DNA from: a virus
Length of the DNA stretch: 64,000 nt
IMG/VR virus record: IMGVR_UViG_3300037346_000419
Span: 1-64,000 of that record
Strand: one strand, 5' to 3'
In this document: positions 30,319 through 37,596 of the stretch, one piece after another
Layout: every line of letters begins with the position of its first letter
How positions within the stretch are numbered: position 1 is the first letter of the stretch
The notes under the pieces: generated by a model
Database searches by the model: none
Told to the model about the DNA's origin: nothing
Seen by the model: the letters and a program-made list of their open reading frames with translations, nothing else
Translations under genes and position numbers: made by a program

Positions 30319-30978
30319 TTAAAAACCTTTATTAATTTCTGCTAATTCTCTAGTTAATCTTTCAGTTTCTTCTCTGTCATCAATAGCTGCTTGGGCTGAC
30401 TCAGAATTACTATAAGTTTCAATTAAATTTAACACTCTGTTATATTTTCTTGAATCTACTAAGTCTTCCCAAGCTGTTGTCAAATCATTTTTATCAATTA
30501 CTAAAACAACTTCTGCTAGATTATTCTCAACAGAAAGAATAGCTAAAGAAGATTGAGAAGGACTAATTTGTTCTGAAACTGCTTCTGGCTCTGGAGTTTG
30601 AGTTAAATTGTTAAAATAGTTTTTTAAATCTAAAGTTGAACATTGTGTCCAACTAACTTTACAGTTGAATTTAGCCACTCCAATTTTATCAGCAGGACTT
30701 AGTTGATTTCTTAAATCATTATAATTCATATTGTTATAATCTACTCCAGATTTAGTTTTAATAGGACTGATAAACAAAGTAAAAGCTGTAGTAGGCAATA
30801 TTGCTATACTACTTTCTAAACTTGTTCTATTTACACTTTCTAAAGCTTTGAATTGATTCATATCAAATCCTTTATTTTCTACAACACTTTTCAATTCACC
30901 CCAAGTTGTTGCTGATGATTGAATTTTAATTTTTTCACCTTTTGTGGTGAATATGGTGATTTCTCTTTCGTTACTCAT
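30319..30978 (-). CDS. Ubiquitin-like (beta-grasp) protein with C-terminal extension
   Basis: Residues 5-78 fit a beta-grasp fold: REITIFTTKGEKIKIQ (beta hairpin), TTWGELKSVVENKG (helix), then FTLFISPIKTKSG. The latter resembles the end of ubiquitin-like proteins in phage and PRTRC-type cassettes. A further 140 residues follow the SG at 77-78, including a Pro/Ser linker and a helical, charged tail ending NKGF. The extension could be a pro-sequence removed by the JAB enzyme or a fused second domain. It is first of the cassette. Confidence 0.75.
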   Translation of the reverse strand: MSNEREITIFTTKGEKIKIQSSATTWGELKSVVENKGFDMNQFKALESVNRTSLESSIAILPTTAFTLFISPIKTKSGVDYNNMNYNDLRNQLSPADKIGVAKFNCKVSWTQCSTLDLKNYFNNLTQTPEPEAVSEQISPSQSSLAILSVENNLAEVVLVIDKNDLTTAWEDLVDSRKYNRVLNLIETYSNSESAQAAIDDREETERLTRELAEINKGF

Positions 30979-31017
30979 TTTATTTTTTATTTATTTTTTA
31001 TTTATTTTTATTACTCT

Positions 31018-32052
31018 TTATAGAAGATTTATATTTTTATCTCTTAAAAAATCTATTAAATTTTGTTTTCCTTTATTTTCTATTAAATCTGATGCATCTG
31101 AAATTTTATCTTTTAATAAATTTTCATTTAACCATATTTTTTCTATATTATTAATACCTAATGATATTAATAAATCATATAGTTTTATAGAAGCTTTTAT
31201 TCCAGCTTTATCATTATCAAAAAAAATAATAATTTTATTAAAAGAATTTAATAAATTTTTTAATATTTCCTTATCAGGAAACATTCCTTCATTTTGAAAC
31301 CAAATTACATTTAAATTTAGATTTTTTAATACTCTATAATCTTTATAAGATTTAGTAATTATTATATTATCTGAATTATTATCTATGAAATTTATTCCCC
31401 CAATATCATTATTATCACAATTAGTTATAAATTTTTTAACTTTTTGCTCAGGTCTATAGATTTTCTTTTTATTATCTTTAAAATCTGTATAGCAATAACA
31501 TAAATCGATGGGTCTAACAGTTATATCTCCTTTTCTTGTATTCAATAGTTTGAATTTTTGAATTGGAAAAACTTTATCATCTATTAAATTTTGTTTAGTA
31601 ATTTCATAAGGAGTCCAATAAAGACCATCTATTTTACTGAAATTTCTTGTTGCAATTAGAATCTTAAAATCTTTTTTAATAACATTGACTTTTTTGACTT
31701 TTTTTACAACTGGTTTTATAACAAAATTTTTATTTTTTATGATATTTTTATTTATAAAAGCTAAAGTTTCATAAAAATTCTTTAAATTGTATTTTAGTTT
31801 GATTGCATCAAAACAATCAATTTTTAGATTATCTGCATAATCAACAAATCTTAGGGTGTTAGCATCTAATTCAAACCAACACCCTGGATTTGTATCATCT
31901 CTAAAAGGAGATATGATATATTCAAATTCTATAGGTTCAAAACCAAATACATAAGCAAATATATCTTGTTCAGATACTTTATTAAGTATAGATTCTTTAC
32001 TAATAAAACCTTTAACTTCTATATTATCTGTTATTTTATCATAAATAGACAT
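31018..32052 (-). CDS. DnaG-type primase with TOPRIM domain
   Basis: The N-terminus (SPFRDDTNPGCWFE...LRFVDYAD) corresponds to the template-binding zinc-finger region but keeps few cysteines. The TOPRIM domain is seen in NIIITKSYKDYRVLK (a Lys stands where the catalytic Glu is usual) and IIIFFDNDKAGIKAS (Asp-x-Asp). At 344 residues it has the short form found in crAss-like phages. It synthesises RNA primers for the adjacent DnaB-like helicase and DNA polymerase. Confidence 0.8.
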   Translation of the reverse strand: MSIYDKITDNIEVKGFISKESILNKVSEQDIFAYVFGFEPIEFEYIISPFRDDTNPGCWFELDANTLRFVDYADNLKIDCFDAIKLKYNLKNFYETLAFINKNIIKNKNFVIKPVVKKVKKVNVIKKDFKILIATRNFSKIDGLYWTPYEITKQNLIDDKVFPIQKFKLLNTRKGDITVRPIDLCYCYTDFKDNKKKIYRPEQKVKKFITNCDNNDIGGINFIDNNSDNIIITKSYKDYRVLKNLNLNVIWFQNEGMFPDKEILKNLLNSFNKIIIFFDNDKAGIKASIKLYDLLISLGINNIEKIWLNENLLKDKISDASDLIENKGKQNLIDFLRDKNINLL

Positions 32053-32056
32053 CTAA

Positions 32057-32064
32057 CAAAGTTA
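32057..32064 (-). promoter_or_regulatory. Near-leaderless promoter of the primase and ubiquitin-like genes
   Basis: TAACTTTG on the - strand matches the -7 box and ends only 4 bases before the primase ATG. Transcription would begin at or next to the start codon, so the mRNA should be leaderless or nearly so. Confidence 0.6.
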
Positions 32065-32077
32065 AGGAATATATTTG

Positions 32078-32803
32078 TCACCCCCAAGAAGCTTTACTAG
32101 AATCTGTTATAGGACTATCAGTAGGTTTAACTTTATCGTTTTGCTCATTAGCTTTTGGGCTTTCCATGTAATTAGTATTTCTAGTAATTACATGTGTTTC
32201 TCCTTTTGAATTAACATATTTTAATCCATCAGCATCAACAACTTTTTCCCAAGGCCCTGGCATAGCAGGAGATAAAAATTTACCACCTTTCATGTTTTGA
32301 GGTAATTGAAGAAAAGTTCTTGTGTTATCAGCTTTTATAGCCCATTGATATTCTAAAAACACATCTACATCTCTATCTGCAAAATTTGCTGGTAATAAAG
32401 ATACTAAGATTTGCGCCCAAGATTTAAAATCTGTAGGAGGAGTTGCTAAAGATTTCTTAATTTGTTCATCTGTAACTCCAAGAGCTTTTAAAGCATGGAT
32501 TACTACTGCTCCATTTTGAGTCATTTCAGCTATTTTAGCTTCTTCATAACCTTCTCCACCTGGCTCTGTTAAAGCTCCACTTACATATAAAGCTCCAGTA
32601 ATATCATAAATTCTATTTCTGTATTCTTTATTAGGTGTAGTAACAGTTAATAGGATAGCATCTGCTGCTGCTCCATCTTTTCCTGCTGTTTCACTAAATT
32701 CAAAAGTTGTAATTTTACCTGAAGTTAAACCAAAAGTATCATAACTTGAAGATTTACCTTGAAGATTTTCATCTTCATCATTTACATATCCAAATACTGA
32801 CAT
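32078..32803 (-). CDS. Conserved-type replication-module protein (241 aa)
   Basis: I do not recognise a named domain. The protein starts with an acidic segment, has strand-rich sequence such as GKITTFEFSETAGKDG, and ends with a Pro/Ser/Asp/Lys-rich disordered tail closing in ASWG. Position between primase and the Sak4-like ATPase, soluble strand-rich core and disordered tail would suit a single-stranded-DNA-binding protein, but that is only inference. Confidence 0.65.
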   Translation of the reverse strand: MSVFGYVNDEDENLQGKSSSYDTFGLTSGKITTFEFSETAGKDGAAADAILLTVTTPNKEYRNRIYDITGALYVSGALTEPGGEGYEEAKIAEMTQNGAVVIHALKALGVTDEQIKKSLATPPTDFKSWAQILVSLLPANFADRDVDVFLEYQWAIKADNTRTFLQLPQNMKGGKFLSPAMPGPWEKVVDADGLKYVNSKGETHVITRNTNYMESPKANEQNDKVKPTDSPITDSSKASWG

Positions 32804-33108
32804 TATGCTTCTTCTCTTTCTTGTAATATTGAACTTAAATGAACTACTTCTCTTTCTGGTTGTAATTCTTCTGTGATTTCATTTTCATTTTCAATTTGCG
32901 TATCTGATATAGATTCTTCATCTGTATCATCCACTAAAACTGAAGTTAATGGTTTGTGCATTCTTAACCCTTTTAATTTAGGATGTTTAAAATGTTTTTT
33001 TAATTCGCCTAAAGTAATACCATACTCATTTGCGATTTCTTGTCTTGTTTTTCCTTGCTCTAAGAGAGATTTAATCCCACTTATGCTTATTTTAACTGGT
33101 TCTTGCAT
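32803..33108 (-). CDS. Small helix-turn-helix protein (101 aa)
   Basis: Residues 10-35 (IKSLLEQGKTRQEIANEYGI) are a typical helix-turn-helix, followed by LGELKKHFKHPKLKG as recognition helix. The C-terminal half is acidic and probably disordered. It shares one base with the 241-residue gene downstream. A regulator or replication accessory factor. Confidence 0.7.
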   Translation of the reverse strand: MQEPVKISISGIKSLLEQGKTRQEIANEYGITLGELKKHFKHPKLKGLRMHKPLTSVLVDDTDEESISDTQIENENEITEELQPEREVVHLSSILQEREEA

Positions 33109-33137
33109 TAGTTTTATTATTTATTATTTATTGTTTA

Positions 33138-34211
33138 TTAATATGTTAGTAATTTTTCAATTATAAAATTGTAGTCATTATCAATTATAGGTTCAAATAG
33201 TTCCATTGGACTTCTAACTGTATTAAAACCATCATTTTGAGTTTCTAATATATATTTTGATTCACTATTTTCTTTAATAACTTTGGCATAAAGTACAGTT
33301 TCATATTTACCTTCAAGTTGCATTTTAGTTGCCATATTACCTAAAGTTTTCAATCTATATCTCATGTCATTTCCATGTTTATACTCTTCAAGATGTGCTG
33401 TTAAAATAGCATATCTCTCTTCTTCAAACATATTTTTTGATAGTCCCATTTTTATGTGATTTGTAATATCATCATAAGTTTTAGGTATTACATGATAGGG
33501 TATTATAGGGTTATTTTTTTTACCATACTCTTCTTTTCCTCCTACCCAAACAGGATTCTTATTATCTGCATTAAACCATATATTAGTTTTACTAGGTAGT
33601 GTTCTCATACCAGTACTTTTTCCTGTCTTTATATTCTTTTAAGTTCGTTACTTCTTAAAATGTTCTCTAATGAACTACTTGTATTCTCACACAAGAATAG
33701 ACTATATCTTTATCCTATAAGGATAATCCCCTTTTCCACCCACTTGGGTGTACAGCTTCCAACAGCTTAGTCGTTGAACCTTACCCTTATTATTTTCATA
33801 ACTTAGAGTCTTGGCTGCTGATTGTCACATAATAAGAAATTTTCAAACATTCATAGTGTAATTTCTTCACTATTGTAGTTTTCTTATCTTCGAGATATTC
33901 CAGCAATTAAAGGATTTCATTATATAGATTACTCTATATAAGGGCTATATTTTAAATATTTATTGTATTTTCTATCTAAATAAATTGTAGCATTATCAAA
34001 TATACAATAATTAATTAACATAACCTGGACTACCCACAATTAGAATTGTTTCAAAACCTAAAGATTGTAAATCAGATTGTAATTGCCATATTGACATACC
34101 ATAGTCTTTCCACTTATCGTGTCCTGGCTTTTTTAATGAAGTCATGTATTCTTCATTTTGAATACCTGTTAAGGTATCAATACAGACTGTTCTTATTTTT
34201 GTTTCATTCAT
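33138..34211 (-). CDS. Sak4-like RecA-fold ATPase, intron-split and with displaced Walker B
   Basis: Exon 1 is 34211-34023 and exon 2 is 33626-33138, giving 225 residues. Splicing joins ETILIVGSPG to TGKSTGMRTLP, a perfect Walker A. Sak4 proteins aid single-strand annealing recombination. The usual order is Walker A, Walker B (VxIDxLT), then LTAHxEE. Here the Walker B unit (IRTVCIDTLTG to LQSLGF, residues 6-53) stands before Walker A. Its expected place, between SKNM and FEEERYAILTAHLEE (spliced residue 130), lacks it. The C-terminus (KYETVLYAKV, RSPMELFE) is typical. Starts 14 bases after the DnaB-like gene. Confidence 0.78.
33627..34022 (-). ncRNA. Group I self-splicing intron in the Sak4-like Walker A motif
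   Basis: The 396-nt intron has P-like AATTGCTGGAATATC, Q-like AATCAGCAGCC, R-like GTTCAACGACTA and S-like AAGATATAGTC on the - strand, nearly the same core as the helicase intron. The 5' exon ends in U (GGT) and the intron ends in G before ACA GGA AAA. Removal rebuilds GSPG|TGKST. No open reading frame is seen in it. Confidence 0.92.
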
Positions 34212-34225
34212 TTATTTTTTTATTT

Positions 34226-35356
34226 TTATTTATTTGGTATTATTAATGGTTCAAAATTTTTCCAACCCCCATACATATTAACTCTAAAGTGTTGTGGAAA
34301 CTCACAATGTCTGCTTTCCACTAAATGTAAAGTTCTTAGTTTAGGATATAAAGGATTACCTTTACTGTCTTTTATTTCTGCACCAAAATGTTTCATTAAA
34401 TTATATCTTGTATCATTTGGATTTAACATAGTTATTAGATAATCACAATCTTCAGCTACATTACCCGAATCTTTCACATCATCACTTGAGGGATGTAATT
34501 CATCTCCAAATTGTTTAAATCTTTCTACACTTGTTAAACTTCTATTTAAATGTATTACATTTACAAAGTTATAATTTATTAAATTTTTTAATATTACACT
34601 GTATTCAGACATTTTATCTACAGTTTGTTTCATTTGCATTTGCCTTTCAGGAATCAGTTTTCTTAAATGGTCTATTAATACAACAGTGAATTTTTTTGAA
34701 TCGTTTTCAACATAACTTGTTAATCTTTCATATCCTTTTTCACCTGTATATATGAGTTTACCATTTGCTTCTGCATGTTTTAAAAGGTTTTTATAAACTC
34801 CTGTAGGATTATCTGTACTTGTAATAAAAATTATTGCTCCTCTTTTAGTTAAAATATTACTATCATTATATTCTCCAAATAAAGGTATTATTCTATCTGG
34901 ATATATTTTAAATAGTAACTCTTCAATCTTTTCATCTACTTTAATTAATTCATCATTATCATCTAATAATTTCCCAAGTAAGTAATCTGCATCTAATTCT
35001 ATTACATTCTTACCTTTTTTTGTAATCCCTGGGGGTAAAGTAATATATGTAATATTGTAATCATGATACAAAAAATAACAAGCAAAATTAAATTCTTGTG
35101 TTATCCTATCCATTTCTAATGAGTAATATATAAATTCAATAGGAATGTTATTAGCTAAACAAAATAGATAAGGTTGAATGATAAAAGCATAATTTATAAA
35201 AGTGGATTTACCTGTTTTAGGAGGAGAAGCAATACCATAGTACCTAGCTTTTTGCAAACCGTTTAACGCTTTAGTAAACGGAGCTAAACCTGGCCCAAAG
35301 GGTATTCCTCTATTTTCTCCTAATTGACCTTTTTTGTAATTTTTTATAAAAGTCAT
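34226..35356 (-). CDS. DnaB-like replicative helicase (SF4)
   Basis: Walker A is ASPPKTGKSTF near residue 45, followed by FIYYSLEMDR (motif 1a of DnaB), KFTVVLIDHLRKLI (Walker B) and NVIHLNRSL (the motif 3 region). It lacks the DnaB N-terminal domain, giving 376 residues, which suits a phage SF4 helicase core. It unwinds DNA at the fork, with primase and polymerase encoded nearby. It overlaps the upstream 176-residue gene by one base. Confidence 0.85.
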   Translation of the reverse strand: MTFIKNYKKGQLGENRGIPFGPGLAPFTKALNGLQKARYYGIASPPKTGKSTFINYAFIIQPYLFCLANNIPIEFIYYSLEMDRITQEFNFACYFLYHDYNITYITLPPGITKKGKNVIELDADYLLGKLLDDNDELIKVDEKIEELLFKIYPDRIIPLFGEYNDSNILTKRGAIIFITSTDNPTGVYKNLLKHAEANGKLIYTGEKGYERLTSYVENDSKKFTVVLIDHLRKLIPERQMQMKQTVDKMSEYSVILKNLINYNFVNVIHLNRSLTSVERFKQFGDELHPSSDDVKDSGNVAEDCDYLITMLNPNDTRYNLMKHFGAEIKDSKGNPLYPKLRTLHLVESRHCEFPQHFRVNMYGGWKNFEPLIIPNK

Positions 35357-35886
35357 TATTGCATAGTGTTAGTTATGTTGTTTCTACCTAAAATATCTGT
35401 ATTTAAATTTTTATATTTATTAATCCAAGTTAATATATCACATATTTTATTAACACCTGCTCCTTTCTCAATAAAATAATGAGGTAATCTTATAAAATTT
35501 AAATCTGAACTTCTTAAATACAAATTTGTACCTTGAATAACATCTTCTTTTCTTATTTCAGGGTTGTTTGCAAAGAGTTTTTTCATTCTAATTACAGATT
35601 CTTTTTCATAACTAGCTTTTTTAGGGTTAGCTTTTTCAAATAATTTTATATATTCTTTTTCTACCCATTCAAAATTTGTTTCTGATTCTTCATATAAACC
35701 TACTTTCCAAGTTAAGCCTTTAGAATCTCCAGTAACAATATTTGTTACATTAATTTTTTTCTTTAATTCATCTGGAATATAACTTGGTTTATATCCGTAA
35801 TATAAAGATATTAAATAACAAATAGCATCATCTTTATTTATATTGTAAGCTCTTAATGTTTCAATTATTTTTTCATTAATTTTCAT
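35356..35886 (-). CDS. Hypothetical protein upstream of the replicative helicase (176 aa)
   Basis: Not recognised. Helical protein with a tandem of helices at 85-165 (ESVIRMKKLFANNPEIRKED). Directly upstream of the DnaB-like gene with an overlap of one base. A helicase loader or the missing DnaB N-terminal partner are options from position only. Confidence 0.55.
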   Translation of the reverse strand: MKINEKIIETLRAYNINKDDAICYLISLYYGYKPSYIPDELKKKINVTNIVTGDSKGLTWKVGLYEESETNFEWVEKEYIKLFEKANPKKASYEKESVIRMKKLFANNPEIRKEDVIQGTNLYLRSSDLNFIRLPHYFIEKGAGVNKICDILTWINKYKNLNTDILGRNNITNTMQ

Positions 35887-36035
35887 TCTTCATCTGTCCC
35901 ATGTATTTCATTAATATTAATTATAATTCCTAATTTAAAAGAATTATTAGCTTCTTCTATACTATTAGCTTTTATATTAATCCACTCTTTATCTTGTTTA
36001 CCAATAGGTAAATATATTATTCTATAAGTTTTCAT
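35883..36035 (-). CDS. Small hypothetical protein (50 aa)
   Basis: Begins MKTYRIIYLPIGKQDKEWIN and has strand-helix-strand character with KANSIEEANNSFKLG, the shape of small phage adaptor proteins. Its TGA overlaps the ATG of the 176-residue gene (ATGA). Confidence 0.55.
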   Translation of the reverse strand: MKTYRIIYLPIGKQDKEWINIKANSIEEANNSFKLGIIININEIHGTDEE

Positions 36036-36056
36036 AATTTTTTTAGTATTAATTCT

Positions 36057-37163
36057 CTAAATTTTCTCATTTATATATTTTATTTTTTCTTTATTAAAAT
36101 TTTCTAATGTGGAAGCTACCCACTTTTCATCTTGTGTGTTTTTTAAACAAATTATCCATATAGTAGCTTTATAATTGATTTGTTCTAATAATACTCTACT
36201 AATTTTTTGACTTGTCATACCATTTTTATCTGAATCAGCTTGTATTAAAATTAAATGGTCAATGTTCTTATAAGTAAATCCTATACCTCCAGAATTTACC
36301 ATAGCAATTGTGTCAATTTCTCCTGATTGAAATTTTTTTAAATCCTCATTTGTAGTTTTACTATGATAAGTATTTTTACAAATATCTTCAGCTTGTTTAA
36401 TATTTGCTGTAAATATTAATTTCTTACCTTTCAACTGACTTATTAAAATTTTTGCAGCTTTAAATTTACTTGTAGAATTATGAATTAATCTCATTCTATT
36501 TAGTATTTTAAATTTTAAAAATTTATTCTCATTATTTTCTATTGCTATTGCTATACTTTGAGATAAATAATTATAATTAGCTAGTTCTGAAGTTAAAAAA
36601 GTATTGTTTTTATTTCCTACTTTTAAATTCTTTTCATTACTAAGATTCACATTTAAAACTTTAATTTCATAATTAGATAATATTCCAATATTAACAGCTT
36701 CATTTATAGATAATCTATATAATAAAGGTAGTTTTAATTTTCTATACAAATCTTTCTTATTTTCATGTTTTGTTTGTGTTCCTGTCATAAAAATTGTTTG
36801 ATTACTTTTTAATTTACCATTTAACATAGTTTCTAAATTATTTTCAGTAGCAAATTGTTCTTCATCACCTATAATTATATCGTAGTGTCCTTCAATTTTA
36901 TTTAAAGATGCCCAGGTAACAGTTGTTAACTTTTTAAGATAAGCTTTAGCTTTCCACTTTACAAATTCTTGAGGTATATCTTCTTCAGCTAATTTAGCAG
37001 AAGGAGTAATCCAAAGAATTGTTTTTGGTTTTACTTTTTTGATAATATCAATCGCAATTTTTGTTTTTCCACATCTAGGAGCTAATAGAAGTCTACCATG
37101 TAATTTTGAAGGTAAACTATCTAATATTTCTTTTTGAGTTTGATTTTTTTCTTTACTTGTCAT
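36057..37163 (-). CDS. SF2 (SNF2/DEAD-like) helicase
   Basis: Motif I is LLLAPRCGKTKIA, motif Ia ILWITPSAKLA, motif II DIIIGDEEQF (DEEQ box), motif III IFMTGTQTK, then KLIFTANIKQAEDI (motif IV) and QKISRVLLEQ (motif VI with Arg). At 368 residues it is a compact helicase of the kind in crAss-like replication modules. Role: DNA remodelling or recombination. It overlaps the next gene upstream by 4 bases. Confidence 0.85.
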   Translation of the reverse strand: MTSKEKNQTQKEILDSLPSKLHGRLLLAPRCGKTKIAIDIIKKVKPKTILWITPSAKLAEEDIPQEFVKWKAKAYLKKLTTVTWASLNKIEGHYDIIIGDEEQFATENNLETMLNGKLKSNQTIFMTGTQTKHENKKDLYRKLKLPLLYRLSINEAVNIGILSNYEIKVLNVNLSNEKNLKVGNKNNTFLTSELANYNYLSQSIAIAIENNENKFLKFKILNRMRLIHNSTSKFKAAKILISQLKGKKLIFTANIKQAEDICKNTYHSKTTNEDLKKFQSGEIDTIAMVNSGGIGFTYKNIDHLILIQADSDKNGMTSQKISRVLLEQINYKATIWIICLKNTQDEKWVASTLENFNKEKIKYINEKI

Positions 37164-37363
37164 GCTATAGCTGTTATTCGATATTTAATTGTTATTAAAA
37201 AACACTCTGGTTTAAAGTCTTCAGGTAACATAGGAGAAGTAAACAAATCACTATTCTTATCTGTTATAATAAGAATAGGAATTTGCATATTTTTTAAAAG
37301 TATATCTGGTAAAAGATTTAATTGTTCTGTATTAAATACAGCATAAATATTTACATCAAACAT
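37160..37363 (-). CDS. Small hypothetical protein (67 aa)
   Basis: Not recognised. Hydrophobic strand-rich product (MFDVNIYAVFNTEQ, IPILIITDKNS). Its ends overlap both neighbours, which supports translation. Confidence 0.5.
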   Translation of the reverse strand: MFDVNIYAVFNTEQLNLLPDILLKNMQIPILIITDKNSDLFTSPMLPEDFKPECFLITIKYRITAIA

Positions 37364-37448
37364 CTTTTTTAATTAAATTAAGTGCTTTTTGTAATCCTTT
37401 TTCTTTAGTTAAAACTGTTGTTTCAAATTTTATAATTTCATCTTTCAT
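37356..37448 (-). CDS. Very small hypothetical protein (30 aa)
   Basis: Starts MKDEIIKFETTVLTKEKGLQ; stop overlaps the start of the 67-residue gene. It is supported only by this coupling and by matching codon use. Confidence 0.35.
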   Translation of the reverse strand: MKDEIIKFETTVLTKEKGLQKALNLIKKDV

Positions 37449-37449
37449 T

Positions 37450-37593
37450 TTAAATAATTTTTAATTTTTCATTTTGCTGCTGTACTTTTTCTACACATTT
37501 ACCACATAAGTCTCGCATATAAAATAGGTAGTAAGAAACATAAAATGGTTTACCACAAAGACATTGTTTTAATCTATCTTTCGTATCTTTCAT
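37450..37593 (-). CDS. Small zinc-ribbon-like protein (47 aa)
   Basis: Two cysteine pairs, QCLCGKPF near the start and DLCGKCVEK in the middle, form a CxC/CxxC zinc-binding pattern. The tail is Gln/Lys-rich. It lies 3 bases downstream of the DNA polymerase stop. A small nucleic-acid-binding or polymerase-accessory role is possible. Confidence 0.55.
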   Translation of the reverse strand: MKDTKDRLKQCLCGKPFYVSYYLFYMRDLCGKCVEKVQQQNEKLKII

Positions 37594-37596
37594 ATC

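Noticed and set aside
33138-33608. Separate 156-residue and 66-residue proteins in place of the split Sak4-like gene
   Set aside because: In-frame sequence upstream of the later ATG reads TGKSTG and joins the P-loop start across a clear group I intron.
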